DNA of 64,000 nt, taken from positions 186,001-250,000 of the forward strand of contig NZ_FNMZ01000004.1 of the NCBI RefSeq assembly GCF_900106695.1, read 5' to 3'. The DNA is from Albimonas donghaensis (GTDB taxonomy: Bacteria > Pseudomonadota > Alphaproteobacteria > Rhodobacterales > Rhodobacteraceae). Below, piece after piece: positions 39,983 through 49,387 of the stretch; positions within the stretch are counted from its first letter, which is position 1; each line of letters opens with the position of its first letter. The translations under genes and the position numbers were made by a program. The notes below the pieces were generated by a model. The model was not told where the DNA came from. It was given only the letters and a program-made list of their open reading frames with translations, and did not search any database.

Positions 39983-41620
39983 CTATTCGCCCGCCTGCGT
40001 CGCGCCTTCCGCCGGGACCAGCCCCGCCTCAAGGTCCGCCGCCACGCGCGCCGGGTCGCGGTCCTCGACCGGCCCGATCCCGCCGCCGCCCGGCGTCAGC
40101 ACCACCAGACGCTCCCCCGGAGGCACCATCTGGAAGCCCTTGCCGCGGAATGCGGCGCCCGACGCGAGCCCGACATAGCCCGGCGCCCCGTCGCCCCCGC
40201 CCTCGGCGCCCCTCGCGGGATGCTCGATCCGGTCATAGGCGGCGAGCAGCTCGAAGGGCTGGCCGATGCGGCTTTCGACCTCGATCCGCTGGCCAAGCCC
40301 GCCGCGGTCGCGCCCGGCGCCGCCCGAGCCCTCTCGGAACTCCTTGGCCCAGAACACCAGCGGCGTGACGGCCTCCGCGATCTCCACCGGGGTGCCCTTC
40401 ACGCCCGAGGGATAGGCCGTGGCCGACAGCCCGTCCTTGCCCGGCCGCGCGCCTGTCCCCCCGTTCGAGGTCACCGCCATGGTGAACCCGTAATTCCCGC
40501 CCTCGGCCGCGGCCACCCCGCGCACGTTGAGGTTCCACAGGCAGGACGTGCCCTCCGCCGGCACCTTGTCGGGCACCGCCTGGCGCAGCGCCCCGAACAC
40601 CACGTCCGGCAGCATCTGCCCGGTGACATGGCGGGACGCCACCGGCGCCGGCTTGATGGCGTTGAGGATCGAGCCCTCCGGCGCCGAGACCGTCAGCGGC
40701 CCGAGCGACCCCGCGTTGTTGGGCACGCCCGAGGCCACCACGCAGCCCAGCCCGAACACCGTGTAGGCGGTGGTGTAGCTGAGCGGCACGTTGATCCCGC
40801 GCGGCGACTGCGGCGAGGTCCCGTCGAAATCCACGTGGATCCCGGTCTCCGACACCGTGACGGTGCAGGCCAGCCGCACGGGCGCGTCATAGCCGTCCAC
40901 CACCATCTCCGACGACCAGCTCCCCTGCGGCAGCCTGGCGACCTCGGCCAGCACGGCCTCGCGGCTCCGGGTCAGGATATGGTCGGCGAGCACGTCGAGG
41001 CTCTCCAGCCCGAACTCCCCCATCATCTCCGCCAGCCGCTTGCAGCCGACGTCATTGCAGGCGGCGAGCGAATAGACGTCGCCCTCGGTGTCCACCGGCA
41101 GGCGGGTGTTGGCGCGGATCATCGCCATCAGCGTCTCGTTCAGCACGCCGCCGTCGGCGAGCTTGAGGAAGGGGATGTAGAGCCCCTCCATGAACACGTC
41201 CGTCGCGTCGGGGCCGAAGCCGATGCCGCCGATGTCCATCAGGTGCGAGGTGCAGGAGAACAGCGCCACCGGCTTGTCGCCCAGGAAGCAGGGCGTTGTC
41301 AGAACGAAGTCGTTGAGGTGGCCGGTGCCCATCCAGGGATCGTTGGTGATGTAGATGTCGCCGGGCGACATGGTCTCCACCGGGAACCGCTCGATGAAGT
41401 ATTTCACCGATTCCGCCATCGAATTGACGTGGCCCGGCGTGCCGGTGACCGCCTGGGCCAGCATCCGGCCGTCCAGGTCGAAGACCCCGGCGGAAAGATC
41501 GCCGCATTCGCGCACGATGGGGCTGAAGGCGGTGCGCAGCAGGGTCTGGGCCTGCTCCTCGACCACCGCGATCAGGCGCGCCCACATGATCTGCAGGTCG
41601 ATGGGGCTCAGGTCGCTCAT
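39983..41620 (-). CDS. hyuB: Hydantoinase/oxoprolinase subunit B (HyuB family)
   Basis: A 545-residue HyuB-type subunit. Family segments include LQIMWARLIAVVEEQAQTLL, FSPIVRECGDLSAGVFD, PGDIYITNDPWMGTGHLND and TSHLMDIGGIGFGP near the N-terminus, and later NVPLSYTTAYTVFGL, SGGAGRDRGGLGQRIEVE and LTPGGGGIGP. With HyuA it forms ATP-dependent N-methylhydantoinase, 5-oxoprolinase or acetone-carboxylase-like enzymes. The ATG overlaps the hyuA stop by 4 nt. Which ring substrate is used cannot be told from sequence. Confidence 0.9.
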   Translation of the reverse strand: MSDLSPIDLQIMWARLIAVVEEQAQTLLRTAFSPIVRECGDLSAGVFDLDGRMLAQAVTGTPGHVNSMAESVKYFIERFPVETMSPGDIYITNDPWMGTGHLNDFVLTTPCFLGDKPVALFSCTSHLMDIGGIGFGPDATDVFMEGLYIPFLKLADGGVLNETLMAMIRANTRLPVDTEGDVYSLAACNDVGCKRLAEMMGEFGLESLDVLADHILTRSREAVLAEVARLPQGSWSSEMVVDGYDAPVRLACTVTVSETGIHVDFDGTSPQSPRGINVPLSYTTAYTVFGLGCVVASGVPNNAGSLGPLTVSAPEGSILNAIKPAPVASRHVTGQMLPDVVFGALRQAVPDKVPAEGTSCLWNLNVRGVAAAEGGNYGFTMAVTSNGGTGARPGKDGLSATAYPSGVKGTPVEIAEAVTPLVFWAKEFREGSGGAGRDRGGLGQRIEVESRIGQPFELLAAYDRIEHPARGAEGGGDGAPGYVGLASGAAFRGKGFQMVPPGERLVVLTPGGGGIGPVEDRDPARVAADLEAGLVPAEGATQAGE

Positions 41621-43692
41621 GCCGCGTCCTCCCGGCGTTCCAGAACTAGGGCGCCGCCGCCATCCACCGTCAGGTCGAAGCGGTCGGTCAGGTAGGTGGT
41701 GGTCGCGTCCTCGACGATCAGGGCGGGGCCCTTCAGCTGCGCGCCGGGGGCGAGCGCCGAACGGTCCCAGACCCCGACCTTGCGGGATTCCCGCGCATGG
41801 GGGTCGAAGACGATGCGCTCGCCCGACGGCGGGGGCGCCGGAAACGCCGCCACGACCGGCGGCGCGACGGCCGCGACGGAGGCCGCGCCGACGGAGACCG
41901 ACCAGGACAGGATCTCGATCGCCGCGCCGGGGATGTGACGCTCGAACAGTTTTCGGTAGGCGGTCTCGAACGTCGCCCGCACGGTCTCGCCGTCGGCGGG
42001 CTCCAGCGCCCGCAGGGGCAGGTCCACCGCGATCTCGTGCCCCTGCCCGGCATAGCGCATGAAGGCGGCGCGGGTCTCGGTCACCGGGCCCTCCGCGCCC
42101 TCGGCCAGCGCGCGGGCCTCGGCCGCCATGCCCTCCAGCAATTCGGTCGCGGCGGGGGCGTCGAAGGCGTCGAGCCGCATGTAGCGGCTTTGCAGCGTCT
42201 CATAGGCCACCGGCGCGCGCAGGAAGCCGACCGCCGAGCCGACGCCCGCATCCGCCGGGATCAGCACCCGGGTCAGGCCCAGCTTCTCGGCCACGCGGGC
42301 GGCGTGCAGGGGCGCGGCCCCGCCGAAGGCGATCAGCGTGTGATCGGCGAGGTTGGCGCCGCGCTCGACCGCATGGACGCGGGCGGCGTTGGCCATGTTC
42401 TCGTCCACGATCTCCGACACGCCCAGCGCCGCCATCTCCACCGACAGGTTCATCGGCTGGGCCACGTCGCGGCTCAGCGCCCCGGCGGACCCGGCGGCGT
42501 CGAGGCTGAAGGCCCCGCCCGCGAAACGGTCCGCGTCGAGCCGCCCCAGCGTCAGGTCCGCGTCGGTCACGGTCGGCAGCGTCCCCCCGCGGCCATAGCA
42601 GACCGGCCCCGGCTCCGACCCCGCGCTGTCCGGGCCCACGGCGATGGAGCGGGTGGCGTCGAGACGCGCGATGGAGCCGCCCCCGGCCCCGATCTCGATC
42701 ATCTCGATCACCGGGATGCGCACCGGCAGGCCCGAGCCCTTGAGGAACCGCGCCGAGCGGTCGACCTCGAAGGTCCGCGCCTTCAGCGGCTCGCCATCCT
42801 CGATCAGGCAGATCTTCGCGGTGGTGCCGCCCATGTCGAAGCTCAGGGTGCGGGCCTCCGACCGGGACGCGGCGATGTGGGCCGCGAGGATGGCGCCGCC
42901 GGCGGGGCCGGATTCGACCAGCCGGATCGGGAAGCGGCAGGCGGCGTCCACCCCCGCAAGCCGCCCGCCGGAGGTCATCAGGCGCATCGGGGCGCGGCAG
43001 CCGCGCGCCTCCATCGCCGATTCCAGCCGGCGCAGGTAGCTCGCCATCAGCGGCTGCACATAGGCGTTGGCGACGGTGGTCGAGGTGCGTTCGTATTCGC
43101 GGATCTCGGGGCAGACCTCGGAGGACAGCGACACCCACAGCTCGGGCGCCTCCTCGGCCAGGATCTCGCGCACCCGGCGCTCATGCGCGGGGTTGGCGTA
43201 GGCGTGCAGGAAGGCGACGCCGACCGACACGGCGCCCGAAGCGACGATGCGCGCCGCGACCGCGCGCACCGCGTCCTCGTCCAGCGCCAGCAGGGGGGCG
43301 CCGGTCACGTCCATCCGCTCGGGCACGGTGAAGCGCAAGGCGCGGGGGACGAGCTGGGCGGGCTTGTCGATCATCAGGTCATACTGATCGAAGCGGCTCT
43401 CGTCGGCGATGTCGAGCACGTCGCGGAACCCGTCGGTGGCGATCAGGGCGGTCTTCGCGCCCTTGCGCTCGATGATGGCATTGGTGGCGAGCGTGGCGCC
43501 GTGGACGAAGACGGTCACGTCCTCGAACCCCGCGCCGATGCGGGCGAGCACGGTCTCCGCCCCTTCCAGCAGCGCCTTTTCCGGGGCGCCATGGGTGGTC
43601 AGCACCTTGACCGAGACGCGGGTCTCGCCCTGTTCGGCCACGATGTCGGTGAACGTGCCCCCGATATCGGCCGCGAGTCCTATGCCGGTCAT
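41617..43692 (-). CDS. hyuA: Hydantoinase/oxoprolinase subunit A (HyuA family)
   Basis: A 691-residue ASKHA-fold ATPase subunit. It begins GIGLAADIGGTFTDIVAEQG, the phosphate-1 motif, with a second phosphate motif TLSFDMGGTTAKICLIEDG and the HGATLATNAIIERKGAKTAL segment typical of HyuA. It would use ATP to activate a cyclic amide for hydrolysis by the HyuB partner. I chose the ATG at 43690-43692 (AAAGGA upstream); the frame is open to 43773, but the extra residues would be encoded by 12-bp tandem repeats. It is the first gene of the two-gene operon and diverges from the TetR/RND operon. Confidence 0.9.
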   Translation of the reverse strand: MTGIGLAADIGGTFTDIVAEQGETRVSVKVLTTHGAPEKALLEGAETVLARIGAGFEDVTVFVHGATLATNAIIERKGAKTALIATDGFRDVLDIADESRFDQYDLMIDKPAQLVPRALRFTVPERMDVTGAPLLALDEDAVRAVAARIVASGAVSVGVAFLHAYANPAHERRVREILAEEAPELWVSLSSEVCPEIREYERTSTTVANAYVQPLMASYLRRLESAMEARGCRAPMRLMTSGGRLAGVDAACRFPIRLVESGPAGGAILAAHIAASRSEARTLSFDMGGTTAKICLIEDGEPLKARTFEVDRSARFLKGSGLPVRIPVIEMIEIGAGGGSIARLDATRSIAVGPDSAGSEPGPVCYGRGGTLPTVTDADLTLGRLDADRFAGGAFSLDAAGSAGALSRDVAQPMNLSVEMAALGVSEIVDENMANAARVHAVERGANLADHTLIAFGGAAPLHAARVAEKLGLTRVLIPADAGVGSAVGFLRAPVAYETLQSRYMRLDAFDAPAATELLEGMAAEARALAEGAEGPVTETRAAFMRYAGQGHEIAVDLPLRALEPADGETVRATFETAYRKLFERHIPGAAIEILSWSVSVGAASVAAVAPPVVAAFPAPPPSGERIVFDPHARESRKVGVWDRSALAPGAQLKGPALIVEDATTTYLTDRFDLTVDGGGALVLERREDAA

Positions 43693-44118
43693 GCGTGCGG
43701 GTCCTTTCGTGTTGCGGGTCGTGTTGCGGGTCGTATTGCGGGTCGGGCCGCAGCCTGCGGCGGACGCTTTCACGCAGCAAGCGTCATGCCAGTTTCAGGC
43801 CCGAACCCGCCGCCGGAAGGTCGACGCAGCGTCGTCCGGGGCCGACGCCGGGAGGGGGGGCGACGGCGCGGTCAGGCGGGCCGCCGCGTTGGCGCGCGCC
43901 GGCGCCCGGAGAACAGGCGCCCGGCCGGGAAAACCGGCAGGTCGCCGCGGTTCGCCCCCGACCTCGGCCGCCCCCGCGGCGCCGGGGCCATCGCATCGCC
44001 GCCAGTCCCACGCCGAGGACCGGCATCAATGCTGCGGCGCAACGAAAAGGCGCTTGACGCCCCCCGCCGCCGCCGATACCCAACCATCTGGTCGGAAAAA
44101 CTATCAGGATTCTTTATA
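43693..44118. other. Divergent intergenic region between hyuA and the RND-operon TetR gene
   Basis: This 426-nt stretch holds the three 12-bp repeats next to hyuA. The middle (43800-44040) is G/C-rich and featureless. Near the TetR gene, TTGACG (44054-44059) and the imperfect palindrome ACCATCTGGT (44083-44092) may belong to its promoter/operator, and TATAAT overlaps the ATG (44115-44120). Confidence 0.5.
43709..43744. repeat. Three 12-bp tandem repeats upstream of hyuA
   Basis: GTGTTGCGGGTC is repeated twice exactly and once as GTATTGCGGGTC, without spacers. The block starts 17 nt upstream of the hyuA ATG, so it lies in the hyuA leader or promoter. It may be a binding array or a slippage product. 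Confidence 0.7.
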
Positions 44119-44769
44119 ATGGGCCGTCGCCGCTCCGTGGACCGGGATGCCTTGCTCGACGCCGCCGAGACCGTGGTCCGGCGCGACGGCGCCGCGCGCC
44201 TGACGCTGGAGGCCGTGGCGGCCGAGGCCGGCATCTCCAAGGCCAGCGTGCTCTATGATTGCGGGTCCAAATCCGGGCTGATCGCCGCCATCGTCGAACG
44301 CCGGATGGCCGAAGGCGCCGCCCGCATGCGCGCGCTGGAGGTCGAATGCGGCGGCGGCGCCGACGCCTGCGTGCGCTCGCGCATCGCGCTGGCCGCCGAG
44401 GACGACCCCAACATCGACCGCGAAGTCATCATGTCGATCTGCGGCGCGATGGCCGCCGATGCGGCCCTGGCGGAGCCGATCCGCGCCGAGATCGGCCGGC
44501 TCATCGCCGAAATCCGCGCCCGATCCAGCCAGCCGCGGGGCGCGATGCTCGCCTTTCTCGCCGTCGAGGGGCTCCAGTCGATGGAGCGCTTCGACATCCA
44601 CAGATTCGACCCCCGGGACCGCCGCGCCCTGCTCGCCGACATAGAGCGTCTGGCCGCGCAGGACCCCGGGGGCTGGCCCCATCACGACCACGCGCCCGCG
44701 CGGGCGGAGGCCGAGCCGCAGGATGCGCTCCGCCCCGACGGCGCCGGCGACGGGCAAGGAGACGCCTGA
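44119..44769 (+). CDS. TetR family regulator of the RND efflux operon
   Basis: A 216-residue TetR repressor. The helix-turn-helix is in TLEAVAAEAGISKASVLYDCG; the C-terminal ligand domain ends in a His/acidic-rich tail (WPHHDHAPARAEAEP). The ATG at 44119 has AGGA 9 nt upstream. Its stop overlaps the adaptor ATG by 1 nt (TGATG), so unlike AcrR or MexR-type layouts it is the first gene of the pump operon and probably represses it and itself. Inducer is presumably a pump substrate; that is inference. Confidence 0.88.
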   Translation: MGRRRSVDRDALLDAAETVVRRDGAARLTLEAVAAEAGISKASVLYDCGSKSGLIAAIVERRMAEGAARMRALEVECGGGADACVRSRIALAAEDDPNIDREVIMSICGAMAADAALAEPIRAEIGRLIAEIRARSSQPRGAMLAFLAVEGLQSMERFDIHRFDPRDRRALLADIERLAAQDPGGWPHHDHAPARAEAEPQDALRPDGAGDGQGDA

Positions 44770-45962
44770 TGAAACCCTTCCGATACGCCGCGCCCGCGGC
44801 CGCCCTGCTGGCCGCGCTGCTGCTGGCCGGTTGCGACGACGATCAGGCCAACGGCGCCCCCGCGGCCGGCGGCGGCGGCGGGCGCCCCCCCTCCCCCGTC
44901 GCGGTGATCGAGGCGACGCCCGCCGCGATCCCGCTGGTCAACGAACTGCCCGGCCGCATCGCCCCCACCCGCATCGCGGAGGTGCGCCCCCGCGTCTCCG
45001 GCATCCTGGTGGAGCGGGTGTTCGAGCAGGGCTCGGTGGTCGAGGCGGGCGACGTGCTCTACCGCATCGACAGCGACCAGTTCCGGGTGCAGGTAGAGCG
45101 CGCCGAGGCGCTGCTCGACCAGGCCGAGGCGACCCGCAAGGCCGCCTCCCAGTCCGCCGCCCGCCAGGTGGAGCTGCGGGAGCGCAACGTGGTCTCCGCC
45201 CAGGCCTTCGACGACGCCAACGCCGCGCTGGCGGTGGCCGAGGCCGGCGTGGCCGTGGCCCGCGCCGCGCTGGCCGCGGCGCAGCTCGACCTGCAGCATG
45301 CCGACGTGCGCGCGCCCATCGCCGGCCGCATCGGCCGGGCGCGGGTGACGGAGGGCGCGCTGGTCACGGCCAACGCCGTCGACAGCCTCGCCACCATCCA
45401 GCAGCTCGACCCGGTCTACGCCGACTTCACCCAGTCCGCCGCCGACCTGATGGCCCTGCGCCGGGCCCATGAGAACGGCGGGCTGACCCGGTCCGAGACC
45501 GGCGAGGCGCAGGTGCGCCTGCTGCTCGACGACGGGTCCGAATACGCCCATGACGGCAAGCTGCTGTTCACCGAGGCGACGGTGGACGCATCCACCGGCC
45601 AGATCATCCTGCGCGGCGAATTTCCCAATCCCGACGGCGACCTGCTGCCCGGCATGTATGTGCGCGTGCTGATCGAACAGGGCGTGCAGACCAACGCGCT
45701 GGCGGTGCCGGTGCAGGCGGTGCAGCGCGACATGGGCGGCAAGCCCCAGCTCTATGTGGTCGGCCCCGAGGGCCGCGCCCAGGTGCGCCCGGTGACGGCG
45801 GGGCGGGTGGTCGGCGACCTCTGGGTCATCGAGCAGGGCCTGAACCCCGGCGACAAGGTGATCGTCGAGGGGTTCCAGAAGATCGGACCCGGCGCCCCGG
45901 TGGCGGCGGAACCCTGGAGCGGCGGCGCCACGGCCGCCGCCCGGACCGCCGACGCCGGCTGA
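44769..45962 (+). CDS. RND efflux periplasmic adaptor lipoprotein (AcrA/MexA type)
   Basis: A 397-residue membrane-fusion protein. The signal peptide ends with the lipobox LLLAGC, so Cys22 or so is lipidated. It then has a Gly-rich linker, the barrel/lipoyl parts (LPGRIAPTRIAEVRPRVSG and QLDLQHADVRAPIAGRIG), and a coiled-coil hairpin in between (EALLDQAEATRKAASQSAAR). It links the RND pump to an outer-membrane channel. It starts within the TetR stop and is followed by the pump gene after 27 nt. Confidence 0.94.
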   Translation: MKPFRYAAPAAALLAALLLAGCDDDQANGAPAAGGGGGRPPSPVAVIEATPAAIPLVNELPGRIAPTRIAEVRPRVSGILVERVFEQGSVVEAGDVLYRIDSDQFRVQVERAEALLDQAEATRKAASQSAARQVELRERNVVSAQAFDDANAALAVAEAGVAVARAALAAAQLDLQHADVRAPIAGRIGRARVTEGALVTANAVDSLATIQQLDPVYADFTQSAADLMALRRAHENGGLTRSETGEAQVRLLLDDGSEYAHDGKLLFTEATVDASTGQIILRGEFPNPDGDLLPGMYVRVLIEQGVQTNALAVPVQAVQRDMGGKPQLYVVGPEGRAQVRPVTAGRVVGDLWVIEQGLNPGDKVIVEGFQKIGPGAPVAAEPWSGGATAAARTADAG

Positions 45963-45989
45963 TCGCGCGAAGATCCGAGGACCCAAACG

Positions 45990-48900
45990 ATGCCCGCCTT
46001 TTTCATCGACCGCCCGATCTTCGCGTGGGTGGTGGCGATCTTCATCGTCATCGCCGGCCTTCTGGCCATCCCCATGCTGCCGATCGCGCAATATCCCAGC
46101 GTCGCCCCGCCCCAGGTGCAGGTGACCACCTACTATCCCGGCGCCTCGCCCGAGGACCTCTACCTGTCGGTCACCAAGCCGATCGAGGAGGAGCTCAACG
46201 GCGCCGAGGGCCTGCTTTACTTCGAGAGCACCTCCGACGCTTCCGGCCAGGTCCAGATCACCGCGACCTTCGAGCCGGGGACCGCGCTGGAACAGGCCTC
46301 GGTCGACGTGCAGAACCGTATCCGGCGGGTGGAGCCGCGCCTGCCCTCGGTGGTCACCGACCAGGGCATCGAGGTCGAGAAGGCCTCGGCCGGCTTCCTG
46401 ATGGTGGTGTCGCTGATCTCCACCGACGGAACGGTGGACCCGGTGGGGCTGGGCGACTACCTCAGCCGCAACGTGGTGGGCGAGGTCCGGCGCATCGACG
46501 GCGTCGGCGGGGCCACCGTGTTCTCCGCCCAGCGGGCGCTGCGCATCTGGCTCGACCCCGACCGGATGCTGGGGCTCGACCTCAACGCCGACGACGTGAT
46601 CGCCGCGGTGCGCGCCCAGAACGCCCAGGTCGCGGCCGGCAAGATCGGCGCGGCCCCCAACCCGACCTCCCAGCAGATCACCGCCACGGTGCTGGTGGAG
46701 GGGCAGCTCGACAGCACCGAAGAGTTCGACGACATCGTGCTGCGCGCCAATGCCGACGGGTCCTCCGTGCGGCTGTCGGACGTGGCGCGGGTCGAGATCG
46801 GGGCGGAGAGCTACACGTTCTCCTCGCGGCTCAACGGTCAGCCCTCGGCGGCGCTGGGCGTGCAGCTCGCGCCCACGGGGAACGCCATCGCGACGTCCGC
46901 GGCCATCCGCGACAAGATGCAGGAGCTGGAGGCCTTCTTCCCCGACGGGATCGAGTATCAGATCCCCTACGACACCTCGCCCTTCGTGGAGCTGTCGATC
47001 GAGAAGGTGCTGCACACGCTGCTCGAAGCCGTGGGCCTGGTCTTCGTGGTGATGTTCGTCTTCCTGCAGAGCTTCCGCTACACGGTCATTCCCACGCTCG
47101 TGGTGCCCATCGCGTTGCTGGGCGCCTGCGCGACCATGCTGGTGGCGGGATTCTCGATCAACGTGCTGACCATGTTCGCCATGGTGCTGGCCATCGGCAT
47201 TCTCGTCGACGACGCCATCGTGGTGGTGGAGAATGTCGAGCGCATCATGTCCGAGGAGGGCCTGTCCCCCAAGGAGGCCACCAAGAAGGCCATGGGCCAG
47301 ATCCAGGGCGCGATCATCGGCATCACGCTGGTGCTGACGGCCGTGTTCGTGCCGATGGCCTTCTTTCCCGGCGCGGTCGGCGTGATCTACCAGCAGTTCT
47401 CGCTGACCATGGTGGTGTCGATCCTGTTCTCGGGCTTCCTCGCGCTGTCGCTGACGCCAGCGCTGTGCGCGACATTCCTCAAGCCCGTGGCCAAGGGCCA
47501 TCACGCGACCAAACGCGGGCCGTTCGGCTGGTTCAACAAGGGTTTCGACCGGCTCACCCGCGGCTATGGCTGGCTGGCGCGGCTGTCGATCCGGCGCGCC
47601 GGCCTGATGATGCTGATTTACCTCTGCCTGCTGGGCGGGCTGGGCTGGGGCTGGACGCAGCTTCCGTCCTCCTTCCTGCCCAACGAGGATCAGGGCTTCC
47701 TGCTGGTCGACATGCAGACCCCGCCCGAAGCCTCGGTGAACCGCACCCTGGACGTGATCGAGACCATGGAGGGCATCTTCGCGCGCGAGGACGGGGTGGA
47801 GACGGTGATCGCCATCCAGGGCTTCTCCTTCTCCGGCGTCGGGCAGAACGCGGCGCTGGCCTTCGTGCCGCTCAAGGACTGGTCGGAGCGCGGACCCCAG
47901 GACAGCGCCCAGGCCATCGCCGGACGCGCCACCATGCAGCTTCTGGGGATCAAGGACGCCATCGCCTTCGCGCTGTCGCCGCCGCCGATCCAGGGGCTGG
48001 GCACCACCTCGGGCTTCGAGTTCCGGCTCCAGGACCGCAACGGCGCGGGTCAGGCCGCGCTCAACGCCGCGCGCCAGCAGCTGATGGCCGCGGCGGCCGA
48101 AAGCCCGGTGGTGACGGGGCTGCGCGTCTCCGGCCTGCCGGCCGCGCCGCAGCTGCGCCTGATCATCGACCGGGAGAAGGCCAACACCTTCGGCGTGCAG
48201 TTCGCCGCGATCAACGCCGCGCTCTCGGCCAATCTCGGCTCGGCCTATGTCAACGACTTCCCCAATGCGGGGCGGATGCAGCGGGTCACGCTGATGGCCG
48301 AGGACCGGGCCCGGATGCGGCCGGAGGACCTGCTCGACCTCAACGTGCGCAACGTGCATGGCGGGATGGCGCCGCTCAGCGCCTTCGCGACGGTGGAGTG
48401 GATCCGCGGGCCGCTGCAGGTGGTGGGCTACAACGGCTATCCGTCGGTGCGCATCTCCGGCGCCTCGGCCCCCGGCTATTCCACCGGCGAGGCGATCGCG
48501 GAGATGGAGCGGCTGGCCGGCGAGCTGCCCCAGGGCTTCGGCTATGAATGGACCGGCCAGTCATTGCAGGAGATCCAGTCCGGCGACCAGGCGCCGTTCC
48601 TGATCGCGCTGTCGATCCTGTTCGTGTTCCTGCTGCTGGCGGCGCTTTACGAAAGCTGGGCGATCCCGCTTTCGGTGATGCTGGTGGTGCCGCTGGGGGC
48701 CATCGGCTCGGTGCTCGCGGTGATCGAACAGGGCATGTCCAACGACGTCTATTTCAAGGTCGGCCTGATCGCGATCATCGGCCTGTCGGCCAAGAACGCC
48801 ATCCTGATCGTGGAGTTCGCCAAGGACCTGGCCGCCGAGGGCCGTGACCTGATGGAGGCGACGCTGGAAGCCGCGCTGATCCGCTTCCGGCCGATCGTGA

Positions 48901-49157
48901 TGACCTCGCTGGCCTTCACCCTGGGCGTGACGCCGCTGGCGATCGCGACGGGGGCGTCCTCGGCCTCGCAGAACGCCATCGGCGTCGCGGTGCTGGGCGG
49001 CATGATCTCGGCCACGCTGCTGGCGGTGGCCTTCGTGCCGGCCTTCTTCGTGTTCATCATGCGCCGGGTCTGGAAGGACGGGAAGGCGCCGCGGCCGGCG
49101 TCGGAGCCCCCGCGCCCGCGCCCGGAAGAGGCGCCGACCAACATCTTCACCGCCTGA
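45990..49157 (+). CDS. RND efflux inner-membrane transporter (HAE1, AcrB type)
   Basis: A 1055-residue HAE1-family pump with 12 helices and two large periplasmic loops. It begins MPAFFIDRPIFAWVVAIFI, the usual AcrB start. The proton-relay aspartates are the pair in AIGILVDDAIVVVENVERI (helix 4), and the relay lysine is in GLSAKNAILIVEFAKDL (helix 10). It exports hydrophobic drugs, dyes or bile-salt-like compounds by proton antiport, with the adaptor. No outer-membrane factor gene follows; a TolC-type channel must come from elsewhere. GAGGA precedes the ATG, and a 13-bp terminator follows at 49182. Confidence 0.95.
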   Translation: MPAFFIDRPIFAWVVAIFIVIAGLLAIPMLPIAQYPSVAPPQVQVTTYYPGASPEDLYLSVTKPIEEELNGAEGLLYFESTSDASGQVQITATFEPGTALEQASVDVQNRIRRVEPRLPSVVTDQGIEVEKASAGFLMVVSLISTDGTVDPVGLGDYLSRNVVGEVRRIDGVGGATVFSAQRALRIWLDPDRMLGLDLNADDVIAAVRAQNAQVAAGKIGAAPNPTSQQITATVLVEGQLDSTEEFDDIVLRANADGSSVRLSDVARVEIGAESYTFSSRLNGQPSAALGVQLAPTGNAIATSAAIRDKMQELEAFFPDGIEYQIPYDTSPFVELSIEKVLHTLLEAVGLVFVVMFVFLQSFRYTVIPTLVVPIALLGACATMLVAGFSINVLTMFAMVLAIGILVDDAIVVVENVERIMSEEGLSPKEATKKAMGQIQGAIIGITLVLTAVFVPMAFFPGAVGVIYQQFSLTMVVSILFSGFLALSLTPALCATFLKPVAKGHHATKRGPFGWFNKGFDRLTRGYGWLARLSIRRAGLMMLIYLCLLGGLGWGWTQLPSSFLPNEDQGFLLVDMQTPPEASVNRTLDVIETMEGIFAREDGVETVIAIQGFSFSGVGQNAALAFVPLKDWSERGPQDSAQAIAGRATMQLLGIKDAIAFALSPPPIQGLGTTSGFEFRLQDRNGAGQAALNAARQQLMAAAAESPVVTGLRVSGLPAAPQLRLIIDREKANTFGVQFAAINAALSANLGSAYVNDFPNAGRMQRVTLMAEDRARMRPEDLLDLNVRNVHGGMAPLSAFATVEWIRGPLQVVGYNGYPSVRISGASAPGYSTGEAIAEMERLAGELPQGFGYEWTGQSLQEIQSGDQAPFLIALSILFVFLLLAALYESWAIPLSVMLVVPLGAIGSVLAVIEQGMSNDVYFKVGLIAIIGLSAKNAILIVEFAKDLAAEGRDLMEATLEAALIRFRPIVMTSLAFTLGVTPLAIATGASSASQNAIGVAVLGGMISATLLAVAFVPAFFVFIMRRVWKDGKAPRPASEPPRPRPEEAPTNIFTA

Positions 49158-49181
49158 CCGGCGGGGACGGCACGCGACAGG

Positions 49182-49211
49182 GGGGGGCGCGCGGGGAACC
49201 GCGCGCCCCCC
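49182..49211 (+). terminator. Strong intrinsic terminator after the RND pump gene
   Basis: GGGGGGCGCGCGG and CCGCGCGCCCCCC form a perfect 13-bp stem closed by a GGAA tetraloop. The sequence after it reads TTCGCGTTCG, close to the sequence after the dctM terminator (TTCGCGTTGCG). No long U tract is present, but stem strength supports termination. Confidence 0.75.
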
Positions 49212-49387
49212 TTCGCGTTCGCCCGAGCCTCCGCGCAAGTTTTTTTCGCAGGCGCGGGCTAGAAGCGGATATGATAAGGTCTCCATAATACGCCGCCGCT
49301 TCGCGCCCGGCGCGCCGCGCCATGCGCAGGCGCCGCCGGAGCGGAAGCCGCCCGAAGACCGCAAGACGCCCGAGGAAAGGACCCCGC

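Noticed and set aside
44115-44120. TATAAT as the -10 box of the pump TetR gene
   Set aside because: It overlaps the start codon; AGGA at 44106-44109 shows that an mRNA leader exists, so the real promoter must be upstream.
44682-48359. A minus-strand open frame of about 1200 codons opposite the RND adaptor and pump genes
   Set aside because: Same antisense effect; the composition is His/Gly/Arg-biased and no start context is seen.
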